From: Paeniglutamicibacter kerguelensis | Lineage (GTDB): Bacteria > Actinomycetota > Actinomycetes > Actinomycetales > Micrococcaceae | Length of the DNA stretch: 64,000 bases | Direction: 5' to 3' | Assembly: GCF_017876535.1 (NCBI RefSeq) | Contig: NZ_JAGIOF010000001.1 | Span: forward strand, 1,054,001 to 1,118,000 | Part shown: positions 43,695 to 52,801 of the stretch, in pieces | Position numbering within the stretch: the first letter of the stretch is position 1 | Layout of the letters: each line of letters starts with the position of its first letter | The notes under the pieces: generated by a model | Told to the model about the DNA's origin: nothing | Database searches by the model: none | What the model saw: the letters and a program-made list of their open reading frames with translations, nothing else | Position numbers and translations under genes: made by a program

Positions 43695-45290
43695 ATGAGT
43701 TCGCCAAACAGTGGAAATACGGAAACTGAGCCGTTCAACCGATTGCTGGCGCTGTTGCTGGCGATGGCGATGTTCGTGCTCGTCGTCGACACGTCGATCA
43801 TGAACGTTTCAATCTCCGCCGTGGTGCACGATATCGGGGTAACCGTCAGCGGTCTCCAAGCGACTATTGCTCTCGAAGCGCTGGTGTCCGCGGCCTTCAT
43901 TTTGATCGGGGGCAAGGTCGGGGACTTGATCGGGCGCAAGCTTGCCTACGTGATCGGTCTGTGCTGCTACGCGCTCGGTGCGCTGGCGATGACGCTGGCC
44001 CAGAGCCTGCTCCCGATCATCATATTCTGGGCGGTGATCGGCGGGCTGGGTGCCTCGCTGCTGCTTCCCGCCATGCAGTCCCTCATCCACGGCAACTTCG
44101 AGGGAGAGGCCCAGAAGCGGGTCTACGCCCTGGTCGGGGCCTCGGCTGCCATCGCCGCGGCCGTCGGGCCGCTGCTCGGCGGGTTCATCACCACGTTCCT
44201 GTCCTGGCGCGTCGCCTTCCTGCTCGAGGTCCTCATCATCGCAGTCGTGCTCTGCGGCATCAAGCTCGTTCACGACGTCCCCTTCCTGGGGCCCAGGACG
44301 CTGGACGTCGTCGGGTCGCTGCTGTCGGTCGTAGGCATGGGTGGCATCGTGCTCGGCATCCTGGTCTGGCAGGAGGGCGGCGAAGCCGTGGGCGCGCTCC
44401 TGGCCGTGGGGGCCTTCGGGCTGGGAAGCCTGGTCTACTGGCTCGTTAAGCGCAAGCGGCGCGACAAGCCGACATTGCTGGACCCGGATCTGTTCCAGTC
44501 GAAAGCCTTCCGTCTTGGTGCCACGGGGCAGATGCTCCAGCAGATTGCCCTCGGTGGCACCATGATCGTGCTACCCATCTACCTCCAGATGGTGCTCGGA
44601 TACAACGCCATGCTATCGGGGTTGTCGATCGCCCCGCTCTCGCTAACGATGTTCGCGGTTGCCATGCTCGCCGGTAAGAGGAGCGGGTCGCGGCGTCCGG
44701 CCAGTCTCATCGGATGGGGCTTCCTGCTACTGGTGGTGGGCCTGGGGGTGCTCGTGCCGATCGTGCCGCGCGCGGATTCGGGCTGGTGGCTCCTGCTGCC
44801 GCTGGTCATCTCGGGAGGCGGACTGGGACTGTTGGTATCCCAGCTGAACAACTACACCTTGTCTCCGATCTCGGACGAGCGGGTCAGTGAGGCCGCAAGC
44901 GTGAACTCGGCCGCAGGGTCGTTTGGTCTTTCGTTCGGACTCGCGTTTGCCGGCGGCATCATGCTGGCGGCGCTGTCGATAATCTTTACCAGCATGGCGA
45001 CGTCGAGCACCGTGCTGCCGCCCGATGAGCAGCAGCAGGTCGCACGGGTTTTGGAAGACGACGCCCAGATAATGAGCAACGCGCAACTCGATGCACTGCT
45101 TGAAAGTCAGCCGCAGGAATACCAGGACGAGATCATCCGCATCAACACCAGCGCGCGGCCCATCGCCCTTCAGATCTCGCTCCTCATTCCGATGCTCGCC
45201 GGTATTTTCGGCCTGCTTACCGCGTTCCGCATGAAGCGGCTTCCGGACCCCAAGTCCTCCGGAACCGGAGAGGGAATGATCCTAGGCTGA
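43695..45290 (+). CDS. MFS drug-efflux transporter (EmrB/QacA, DHA2 type)
   Basis: A 531-residue transporter with about fourteen membrane helices. The first helix FVLVVDTSIMNVSISAVV (motif D1 of the 14-helix drug transporters), the loop GKVGDLIGRKLAYVIG (motif A) and the region AAVGPLLGGFITTFLSWRVAF (motif C) are clear. A long extracytoplasmic loop precedes the last helix (about 435-490), as in QacA-type pumps. There is no regulator next to it. No good ribosome site precedes the ATG, so the start is tentative. Confidence 0.88.
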   Translation: MSSPNSGNTETEPFNRLLALLLAMAMFVLVVDTSIMNVSISAVVHDIGVTVSGLQATIALEALVSAAFILIGGKVGDLIGRKLAYVIGLCCYALGALAMTLAQSLLPIIIFWAVIGGLGASLLLPAMQSLIHGNFEGEAQKRVYALVGASAAIAAAVGPLLGGFITTFLSWRVAFLLEVLIIAVVLCGIKLVHDVPFLGPRTLDVVGSLLSVVGMGGIVLGILVWQEGGEAVGALLAVGAFGLGSLVYWLVKRKRRDKPTLLDPDLFQSKAFRLGATGQMLQQIALGGTMIVLPIYLQMVLGYNAMLSGLSIAPLSLTMFAVAMLAGKRSGSRRPASLIGWGFLLLVVGLGVLVPIVPRADSGWWLLLPLVISGGGLGLLVSQLNNYTLSPISDERVSEAASVNSAAGSFGLSFGLAFAGGIMLAALSIIFTSMATSSTVLPPDEQQQVARVLEDDAQIMSNAQLDALLESQPQEYQDEIIRINTSARPIALQISLLIPMLAGIFGLLTAFRMKRLPDPKSSGTGEGMILG

Positions 45291-45562
45291 GCCTTGTGTG
45301 CCGAATGGGTTGTTACAGGGCGCGCAGAAGCACCGAGTGCAGGTGTGGCGCGCCAGCGGTGTCGCGGCCCGTCACCTGTGGACCGACTGGACGGCAACCC
45401 CAAACGTTGCTCAAGAAGCACGACCACGGGGCTGCCAAAAAGGTGGTGGGCAGCCTCATGTGGGTTGAGGGTACACGAGAGGCCGCGACAACCCATTCCG
45501 GGCGGGCCGCCTGATCCACTGAATTCAGGGTGATGCCTGAAGCTAGTGGTGAACCAACGAGG

Positions 45563-46375
45563 CTATTGGGCGAGGAACTCCACCGCGGCGTTCTTGAACT
45601 CGCGGCTAGTCACCGCGTTGGCGTGGTCGCGGCCCTGCAGCCAGAGCACGGACTTCGGCGTCTGGCGGGTGCCGAGCAACTCGGTCAGCCGCGGCATGGT
45701 GGTGGCCAGCGAATCGCCGTCGCCGGCAACCAACAGGGTCGGCATGGTCGGAACCATCTGTTCCGGGGCGAACGGCTCGGTCTTGATCGCCTGGATCATG
45801 CTCATAAGCGAGAACATGTCGTTGGACGGCACGGTCTGCGCCATGCGCAGCAGGTCGGCTGTAGCCTCGTCGGCAATGGAGCTGCCGTCGGCCAGGAACT
45901 GCTGGGCCGCGTCCAGGTCGAAAGCCGCCAGCGGGTCGATGCTGGCCGGGCCACCCAGCACCAGCCGGTTCACCAGCTGCGGCTGGGTGCCTCCGAATTC
46001 CCAGGCCAGGCGGGCGCCGAGCGAATAGCCGACCAGATCCACGCCGCTGTGCGGGTCGCCGTCCTTGAGCGCCAGGGCGCCGTTGTCCATCAGCAGCTGC
46101 AACAGGTCCGCGCGCATCCGGCTGGGCGTGTAGGCGTCCAGGTCCTCCGGTGCCGGGGACGTCCCGTGCCCGGGCAGGTCGACGGCCAGGACCCTGCGGC
46201 CGGCCTCGGTGAGCGAGCGGATCCAGCCGGATTTCACCCAGTTCAGGTCGCTGGAGGACGCGAAGCCGTGCAGCAGCACCACGGGACGGAGCCCGGCGGC
46301 GTTCTCGGATACATAGGTGGTCAGGCTCAATGCGTTTGCAGTGCCTTCGACGAGGTGCTCATGTGTGGATCCCAT
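45563..46375 (-). CDS. Alpha/beta-fold hydrolase
   Basis: A 270-residue hydrolase. The oxyanion region VVLLHGFASSSDLNW, the nucleophile elbow VGYSLGARLAW, the late aspartate in VAGDGDSLAT and the histidine in GRDHANAV make a full catalytic set. The substrate is unknown. It lies 126 bases downstream of the SWIM/DUF6493 pair on the same strand; a shared transcript is possible but not evident. The 272-base gap to the convergent MFS gene shows nothing recognisable. Confidence 0.87.
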   Translation of the reverse strand: MGSTHEHLVEGTANALSLTTYVSENAAGLRPVVLLHGFASSSDLNWVKSGWIRSLTEAGRRVLAVDLPGHGTSPAPEDLDAYTPSRMRADLLQLLMDNGALALKDGDPHSGVDLVGYSLGARLAWEFGGTQPQLVNRLVLGGPASIDPLAAFDLDAAQQFLADGSSIADEATADLLRMAQTVPSNDMFSLMSMIQAIKTEPFAPEQMVPTMPTLLVAGDGDSLATTMPRLTELLGTRQTPKSVLWLQGRDHANAVTSREFKNAAVEFLAQ

Positions 46376-46501
46376 GGGCAAATCCTGTCAGATCGGACAT
46401 GGATTTGCGAGTTCCGCAGATCACACGGGCGCTGCGAGGCGACGGGGGCACCGTCCGCGAAAACGCCGCGCCACGCGCTCGGCCCGCTTCGGGATGCAGA
46501 C

Positions 46502-49036
46502 CTACAAGGCCAGCAGCTGCCGGGCGGTCCGCGCCGCGGCCGAGGACCCGGTGAACCCGGTCAGCCATTCACGCAGCGCCAGGTCTTGGGGAGTTTTCGC
46601 GAGACGGACGCTCTCATCAAGCAACACCGACATGAGCTTGCCGATGCCATGGTGCCCGTGTTCCAATGCCGGCAACAGGCGGCCCAAGACCTCGGTGACG
46701 GCCCCGGCCGCCCGCCCGGAGATACTGGCAGCGTCGGCCAGCGAGCCGGCCCAGCGCGAGAGCGTGCAGGCCGCGGCGCAATTCGCCATGCCGATGGCGA
46801 ATTCCCGTGCCGCCAGGCGATCCGGCACGGCGGCCGCGAACAGTTCCGCGGCCCTGATGCGGATGTCGGTTCGTTGTGATGCAAGCGCGAGCGCGAGGAG
46901 CTCCGCGGTTGCCTCATGCCAGATGCCGGGATGGTTCTCGAGGGCGGCGAGAATCTGGTCCTCCCCGGAGGGACTGGTCGAGTCAAGTGCCTGCTTCATC
47001 CGCAACATCGACGCCGCGGCAAATGGCAGCGTGCTGGCCGGCACCGCCAGCGCGATTTGGAGGTAGTCCAACGGCGATCCTTCACCGGACGCGTCGGTAC
47101 GCGACGGGATCACCGTCGGGAAATCGGCCGGGGACTTGCCCCTCGGTCCGGCAACCATGTTGATGGTCCACCAGGTGTAGTGGTGCGTCTTGCCGCGCTG
47201 CTCGTAGGAGTCCCGGGTTCCTTCCCACCTGATTGAAAGCGTGGCGGGGTCGGCCTGGCCCGGCATCATCAATCCGGCCGCGCGTAGGTGCTCGTCACCT
47301 TGGCGCGGTGCACGGGCCCGCGCCGCGGCAACCCACCACGGCGCATTTTCGATTTCCTGGGCCGGACCGCCGAGTGCGTACGCCAGCGCGTTGCGAGCCG
47401 CGGCATTCGCCGACCCGACGCCGGAGGATTGCAGAGTCGCCAGCGCCCCGGCGCGGCCGTCCGGTCCCACCCGAAGCAGTGCGGTGATCGCGTCGAAATG
47501 CAGGCATGCCAGGCCCGCGGCGTCCGCGTCCAGGAACCTGCGGACCAACACGGCCGGATCGACCCACCCGCACGATTCGGTGGGCGTTGCCAGGAGGGTG
47601 CGCCGTTCCCCACGGTTTTGCAGGATTTCGACGACCTCGCGCACGCGCTTGTGGAACACCGGGACGACCGAACGGTCCTCCGGCCAGTCGTTAGGCGTGC
47701 CCTCGGATGCCCAGAAGCGCTGCTTCCTCCGGTTTCCCGGGCGGAAGACATGCCCCGGATCCGTTGCGGCCAGCGCCAGGTCCACCATGATGTTTTCGTT
47801 CGGGCCCTCGGGGTCGTTGAGCTTGGCGGCGCGGCGGGCCAGCGGTTGCAGAACCGCCGAGGCCTCGTGGGCGGCAAGCCAGGCCAGGGCCAGCTCGAAT
47901 TCGATGGCATCGTTCGGGTTCTCCAGCAGGGCGGCGAAGCGTTCAAGCGCCTCGTCGTCGGTCCAGATGCTCACCGGCTCGGGGCGCGGCGGCGCCGGAG
48001 CCGGGCCCACGGCGGCCATGGGATCCTGTGGCTGGGTGGCTGCAGCGGCCCGGGGCATGAACTGGGCGGCCATGGCGGGGGAGAGCGAGTCCATGCCCGC
48101 CTCCAGCAGTGCCGTCCGTTGGTGCTTGACCAGCAGGGTCGCCGCCGCGTGCTGCACGTCCCGGTGCGGATGCGCCAGGCCCGTGGCCGCGGCATCGAAG
48201 AGCGCCGCTTCGGCAAAACCCGCCCCGCCGGCCATCCACGGTTTTGTGGATGCCAGCGAGCCCAGGATGCCAAGGACCTTCAGCGCGGACGCCTTGCTGC
48301 CGGCGACCGCGGGGGAGCACTGGCGGACGAACCGGTCGGAATCCAGCATTCCCGCTTGATGCAGGACCGCCAATTGGCGCACCGCCAGGGCAACCGTGGC
48401 CGTGTTCGCCGAGGCCATGAGCCGGAGCAGCTGGTCTTGGTTGAGTCCGGCCTCGGCGGCGTTTGGCTTCAGTGCGTCGTACAGCCTGGAAAACCAGCCG
48501 GCGCGGTAGCTGGAGAAGTCCCGATTCAGGGCCTCGAGGCAGCTGCGCATGGTCCGGTCCCGGTCAAGCACTCCGTCGTCCACGAGGTCGACGACGATGG
48601 CCTTCCACGAGCCGTCCTCGCTGCTGAATTTGTCGATGTTGGCCAGGGAAATCTCCCCGCCGCCCTCGACCTCGAAGAAGCGCCAGAACACGTTCTCGCG
48701 CAGGTAGTGGTCGTGGGTGAGCATGAACGTGCGGATCCCGGTGGTGTCCGAGCGGCCGCCTAGGTGCCCAACCGCGGCCAACACGTAGTTGTCGTTGTGT
48801 TCAAGCCTTGCCCCGTGGAAAAGCTCCGCCAGCCGCAGGGGAACGAAGGACGGGCCCTGGGTCCACCGTCCGGCTAGCTCCGCAACGGTCCGCTGGTCGG
48901 CCTTGGTCATCCGAGCCTCGGGGTCATCGACCTTGAGCATCTGTTCGTTCAACGTTTCAAGCGTTGTCGACTCGCGCCCGACCAGTGCGGCGAGGTCCCT
49001 GTTGAAGTCCCAGTGGTCGTAGATCCCGTTGCTCAA
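46502..49036 (-). CDS. DUF6493 family protein
   Basis: An 844-residue helical protein, probably of HEAT-like repeats (many alanine- and leucine-rich helix pairs such as DVQHAAATLLVKHQ). The start is TTG at 49036, whose last base overlaps the TGA of the SWIM gene, so the two are translationally coupled. A proline-rich linker (PAPAPPRPEP) separates an N-terminal half from a C-terminal half. DUF6493 proteins are large, of unknown function, and regularly encoded with a SWIM zinc-finger protein. Confidence 0.8.
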   Translation of the reverse strand: MSNGIYDHWDFNRDLAALVGRESTTLETLNEQMLKVDDPEARMTKADQRTVAELAGRWTQGPSFVPLRLAELFHGARLEHNDNYVLAAVGHLGGRSDTTGIRTFMLTHDHYLRENVFWRFFEVEGGGEISLANIDKFSSEDGSWKAIVVDLVDDGVLDRDRTMRSCLEALNRDFSSYRAGWFSRLYDALKPNAAEAGLNQDQLLRLMASANTATVALAVRQLAVLHQAGMLDSDRFVRQCSPAVAGSKASALKVLGILGSLASTKPWMAGGAGFAEAALFDAAATGLAHPHRDVQHAAATLLVKHQRTALLEAGMDSLSPAMAAQFMPRAAAATQPQDPMAAVGPAPAPPRPEPVSIWTDDEALERFAALLENPNDAIEFELALAWLAAHEASAVLQPLARRAAKLNDPEGPNENIMVDLALAATDPGHVFRPGNRRKQRFWASEGTPNDWPEDRSVVPVFHKRVREVVEILQNRGERRTLLATPTESCGWVDPAVLVRRFLDADAAGLACLHFDAITALLRVGPDGRAGALATLQSSGVGSANAAARNALAYALGGPAQEIENAPWWVAAARARAPRQGDEHLRAAGLMMPGQADPATLSIRWEGTRDSYEQRGKTHHYTWWTINMVAGPRGKSPADFPTVIPSRTDASGEGSPLDYLQIALAVPASTLPFAAASMLRMKQALDSTSPSGEDQILAALENHPGIWHEATAELLALALASQRTDIRIRAAELFAAAVPDRLAAREFAIGMANCAAACTLSRWAGSLADAASISGRAAGAVTEVLGRLLPALEHGHHGIGKLMSVLLDESVRLAKTPQDLALREWLTGFTGSSAAARTARQLLAL

Positions 49037-50475
49037 GGTGTTTCCCGTCCGTGGCCGAGGGTGGCCGGGTCGGAGTCCCGCCGGTGCATCCGAGCGGCCA
49101 TGACGTGCTTGCACGGGCCGCGTCCGCCCCTGTGCTTGGCAAACCAGGGGCAACTGCAACTGTCGGCGTGCCCGTCCCGCAGCCGCACCACGTACTCGTT
49201 CCCGCCGGAATGGACAGTAAATGAGGCAGCCACGGACGACGCCGGATCAAGCGGGGCGACGGCGCCGAGCGAAAGCAACTTCTGCGCACCGGCCAGACGG
49301 GGATGGGCGCCCAATAGGTTGCCCGTCTCGAAGGGCAACGGCCGGTGGAAGTAGCCCGGCTCCGCGACATCGAACCCGATCTGGCCCGATGTTGCCAGGA
49401 CGGCCAGCGCGTCGGACACCCGGGCAATCCCGAGCCCGGTCTCCAGCCCCAGCCGGTGAACGTCGATGCGGGGTTCAAAGGCCAGCGCCGCGGCGAGGAT
49501 GTCCGCATTGTTCCGTGCGGCCTCCCCGGAAACCTGGTGGAGCACGCCACCCTCGCCGGAGAACCCACGGGATTTTCCGGGGCTGAGGGTCAGGGTGAGC
49601 CGGGCCCCCGGCAGGTCCAGTACCCACGTGCCGGCACTTGGCAAGGAGCCGGAATCCGATTCCGGGCCGTAAATGCGAAGCCCGGTGGCAAACTGCATCA
49701 GGGGTTCCAGCGTGCGCAGGCGTTCGGGGCCTGCCAGGCACACGGCCCCGGGGCTTGGCCTTGAGGCCAGGCGCAGCGAGCGCACGGCGCGGGTCGCCCA
49801 GACCACCGATCCTGTGGGGCTGGTGCGCGGCAGCGAACGGATGAACCGCCGTGCATCCTCCGCTCCGAGTTCGTGGCGAAGGGCCACGGCCGACGTCGAC
49901 GCCTGGACCTCGCAGAACCCCTTCAACCAGCGACGGGGCAGCTCGACCTTTTCCTCGACGGCCTCGGCGTCCAGTGTGCGGACGCGCAATCCATCGTCCC
50001 CCACCGCCAGGTGCAACGGTTCCCCGGGCCGGAGGCCAGCAAGAGCCTGCCGCAGCGGGGGATTGACGTCGACGTTTGTCACCCCGCTGGCCTGGAATTC
50101 GGTGTCGAGGGCGCCGGCTGCCACGTCGAGACGCGCATGGACCCCGCAGCAGGCGCTGAAGGACTCGAAACGCAACCCGTGGGGTGACGAGGTGACCACA
50201 GGGTCGGCCGCGCGCAGGAGGGCCGTGAGCATTCCGGGCGGCACGTAGTACCTGCTCCGTGCTACCTTGGCCACGACCCGGAATCCCGCGGCCACGCTCA
50301 TCGGCTCGCGGGGGAATCCCGAGTAGAAGTATGGATTTGCGGACGGAACGAGGTTTGCATCCAATCCGCCGCTGGTGGCCATGCGCAGGGATGGGTGGCC
50401 GTCCAGGGAATGCAGCACGGAACTGCGGCCGTAGGCGTAGAGCTGTTCGGTGATGGGTGCGGTCATCGTAGGCAT
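49033..50475 (-). CDS. SWIM zinc-finger protein
   Basis: A 480-residue protein with a C-terminal SWIM zinc finger: CSCPWF, a 9-residue spacer and CKH near residues 446-463, followed by a short charged tail. The large N-terminal region has no recognised domain. SWIM motifs bind nucleic acid or protein. The coupled DUF6493 gene downstream implies a two-subunit system. The ATG at 50475 is used; one at 50466 is equally possible. Confidence 0.8.
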   Translation of the reverse strand: MPTMTAPITEQLYAYGRSSVLHSLDGHPSLRMATSGGLDANLVPSANPYFYSGFPREPMSVAAGFRVVAKVARSRYYVPPGMLTALLRAADPVVTSSPHGLRFESFSACCGVHARLDVAAGALDTEFQASGVTNVDVNPPLRQALAGLRPGEPLHLAVGDDGLRVRTLDAEAVEEKVELPRRWLKGFCEVQASTSAVALRHELGAEDARRFIRSLPRTSPTGSVVWATRAVRSLRLASRPSPGAVCLAGPERLRTLEPLMQFATGLRIYGPESDSGSLPSAGTWVLDLPGARLTLTLSPGKSRGFSGEGGVLHQVSGEAARNNADILAAALAFEPRIDVHRLGLETGLGIARVSDALAVLATSGQIGFDVAEPGYFHRPLPFETGNLLGAHPRLAGAQKLLSLGAVAPLDPASSVAASFTVHSGGNEYVVRLRDGHADSCSCPWFAKHRGGRGPCKHVMAARMHRRDSDPATLGHGRETP

Positions 50476-50754
50476 CCACTTTTCACGGGTCGGCGGTCGG
50501 AGCGTCGTTTTGCGGGGCGTTGACCCATGCTAACCGAGGAATCCGCCCGTGGACATGACACCGGGCCGACAGACATCCCGGAAGTGCACAAGTCAACGCC
50601 GCTTTGAAAGGGCGCTCGAAAGTGGCCCCGTGCCACGAGGCGGCCACGCCGGAGCTCCGGAAATGCCGCTTGTTTCAGGTGCTCCAGGCCTCCGGAGGCG
50701 ACGGCGGAGGCGTCCTCCGTAATACGGCTTGTGCACCCGCCTTCGTGGTCGTAT

Positions 50755-50787
50755 CCTTAGTTTTGGTCAATATGACATTAACTAAGG
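50755..50787. promoter_or_regulatory. Large palindrome at the start of the NAD operon (NrtR operator candidate)
   Basis: CCTTAGTT (50755-50762) and AACTAAGG (50780-50787) are perfect outer arms, with GGTC and GAC forming an inner pair around AATAT; 12 of 16 pairs match in a 33-base element. It overlaps the probable promoter and ends three bases before the nrtR-like start at 50790, as expected for a repressor site. Confidence 0.75.
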
Positions 50788-50789
50788 TG

Positions 50790-51536
50790 ATGAGTCAGAT
50801 TCCATTCGCAAACGTGGCCGAGCGCCGCGATCAACCGCCGATGCTGGCAGTCTCGACTGTCATCTTCGCGCTGCGCGACGACGAACGCTCGGGGCGCAAA
50901 AGCCTCTGGCTTCCGCTGGTGCGCCGCACCCGCGAACCCTTTCGCGGCCAGTGGGCGCTACCCGGCGGCCCGCTCGGTCCCCGCGATTCGCTGGTCGACG
51001 CGGCAGCGGCGAACCTGCTCGACACCACCGGGCTCATCCCGCGCTACCTCGAACAGCTCTACGCCTTCGGGGACCTGGACCGCTCGCCGACCCGCCGCGT
51101 CGTCTCCATCGTCTACTGGGCGCTGGTGCGCGAGGACGACGCCCCGCACACCGACACCCCCGCAACCTCGGTGCTGCTCGATGACCCGAACGTCGCCTGG
51201 TTCCGCGCCGACGACGAGTCCGTCCTGGCCAACCTGGCCTTCGACCACCGGCAGATCATCGAGTACGCGCTCTGGCGGCTGCGCAACAAGGTCGAATACG
51301 GGTCGATCGCCCACCGCCTGCTGGGCGAGCGCTTCACCCTCGCCCAGGTGCGCGAGGTCTACGAAGCGGTGCTGAACAAGTCCTTGGACCCCGCCAACTT
51401 CCGCCGCCAGCTCCGCGCGGCGACCGACCTCGAGGAAACCGACGAGTTCCTCTCCGGCGGCAAACACCGCCCCCCACGCCTCTATCGCTACACCGGCTCA
51501 ACTTCCCACCCACTTGAGAGCGAGAACATCTCATGA
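50790..51536 (+). CDS. nrtR: NrtR-type NUDIX transcriptional regulator of NAD synthesis
   Basis: A 248-residue protein: a NUDIX-fold domain (about 10-150) followed by a winged-helix C-terminus (FTLAQVREVYEAVLNKSLDP, NFRRQL). The NUDIX box reads GGPLGPRDSL...AANLLDTTGL and lacks the catalytic REXXEE glutamates, as in NrtR regulators that bind ADP-ribose but do not cleave it. The ATG at 50790 is chosen since an earlier ATG (50773) lies inside the palindrome. It is coupled to nadA by ATGA. Confidence 0.87.
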   Translation: MSQIPFANVAERRDQPPMLAVSTVIFALRDDERSGRKSLWLPLVRRTREPFRGQWALPGGPLGPRDSLVDAAAANLLDTTGLIPRYLEQLYAFGDLDRSPTRRVVSIVYWALVREDDAPHTDTPATSVLLDDPNVAWFRADDESVLANLAFDHRQIIEYALWRLRNKVEYGSIAHRLLGERFTLAQVREVYEAVLNKSLDPANFRRQLRAATDLEETDEFLSGGKHRPPRLYRYTGSTSHPLESENIS

Positions 51537-52801
51537 GCAGCATCAACTCCACCATTCAGCGCCTCACGCTGATCTCCCCGGAATCCACCTGCAACACGGA
51601 CCTGGCCAAGGGCCCCTGGGCGTTCGACAAGGGCGCGCCGTCCTACGGCCCCGGTGCCTCGGAGGCTGACGCCACCCCGGCCTCCACCCCGAAGCAGGGC
51701 GACATCCCGGCCGAGTACCGCGAGGCCTCCGACGAGGAACTGACCGCACGCATCCTCGCCGCCAAGGAAACCCTCGGCGAGCGCCTGGTCATCCTGGGCC
51801 ACTTCTACCAGCGCGACGAGGTGGTGAAGTTCGCCGACTTCGTGGGCGACTCCTTCCAGCTGGCCAACGCGGCACTGACCCGCGAGGAGGCCGAGTACAT
51901 CGTCTTCTGCGGCGTGCACTTCATGGCCGAGACCGCCGACATCCTCTCCGCCGACCGCCAGAAGGTCATCCTTCCCAACCTTGCCGCCGGCTGCTCGATG
52001 GCCGACATGGCCGACGAGTCCTCCGTGGAGGAATGCTGGGAACAGCTGATGGACCTCTACGGGAATGAAAAGACCCCCGAGGGGTTGGCCCCGGTCATCC
52101 CGGTGACCTACATGAACTGCTCCGCCGCGCTCAAGGCGTTCGTCGGCAAGCACGGCGGCATCGTCTGCACCTCCTCCAACGCCACCACGGTGCTGGAATG
52201 GGCATTCGAGCGCGGCCAGCGGGTGCTGTTCTTCCCCGACCAGCACCTGGGCCGCAACACCGCCAAGGCCATGGGCGTGCCGCTGGAGCAGATGCCCATG
52301 TGGAACCCGAACAAGCCGCTCGGCGGCAACGATGCGCAGACCCTGCTCGACTCCCGGGTCATCCTGTGGCACGGCTTCTGCTCGGTGCACCGCCGCTTCA
52401 ACACCAAGCAGATCGACAAGGCGCGCATCGACTTCCCCGGCGTGCAGGTGATCGTGCATCCCGAATGCCCGATGGAGGTCGTTGACGCCGCCGACGCGGC
52501 CGGTTCCACCGACTACATCCGCAAGGCCGTCGCCGCGGCCCCGGCCGGCTCCACCTTTGCCATCGGCACCGAGGTGAACATGGTCAACCGGCTGGCCGCC
52601 GAGTACCCGCAGCACCACATCTTCTGCCTGGACCCGGTGATTTGCCCGTGCTCGACCATGTACCGCATCCACCCGGGCTACCTGGCCTGGGTGCTCGAGG
52701 CGCTGGTGCGCGGCGAGGTGCTCAACCAGATCGTCGTGGCCCCGGAGGTCGCGGCCGACGCACGCGTGGCGCTGGACCGGATGCTGGCGGCGCGGCCATG
52801 A
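51533..52801 (+). CDS. nadA: Quinolinate synthase
   Basis: A 422-residue [4Fe-4S] enzyme condensing iminoaspartate with dihydroxyacetone phosphate to quinolinate. It belongs to the longer actinobacterial type. Conserved blocks are LGHFYQRDEVVKFADFVGDS, the VTYMNCSAALKAF cysteine, VIVHPECPMEV and the C-terminal CLDPVICPCSTMYRIHP cysteines. It overlaps nrtR and nadB by four bases each, so the first three genes are translationally linked. Confidence 0.95.
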   Translation: MSSINSTIQRLTLISPESTCNTDLAKGPWAFDKGAPSYGPGASEADATPASTPKQGDIPAEYREASDEELTARILAAKETLGERLVILGHFYQRDEVVKFADFVGDSFQLANAALTREEAEYIVFCGVHFMAETADILSADRQKVILPNLAAGCSMADMADESSVEECWEQLMDLYGNEKTPEGLAPVIPVTYMNCSAALKAFVGKHGGIVCTSSNATTVLEWAFERGQRVLFFPDQHLGRNTAKAMGVPLEQMPMWNPNKPLGGNDAQTLLDSRVILWHGFCSVHRRFNTKQIDKARIDFPGVQVIVHPECPMEVVDAADAAGSTDYIRKAVAAAPAGSTFAIGTEVNMVNRLAAEYPQHHIFCLDPVICPCSTMYRIHPGYLAWVLEALVRGEVLNQIVVAPEVAADARVALDRMLAARP

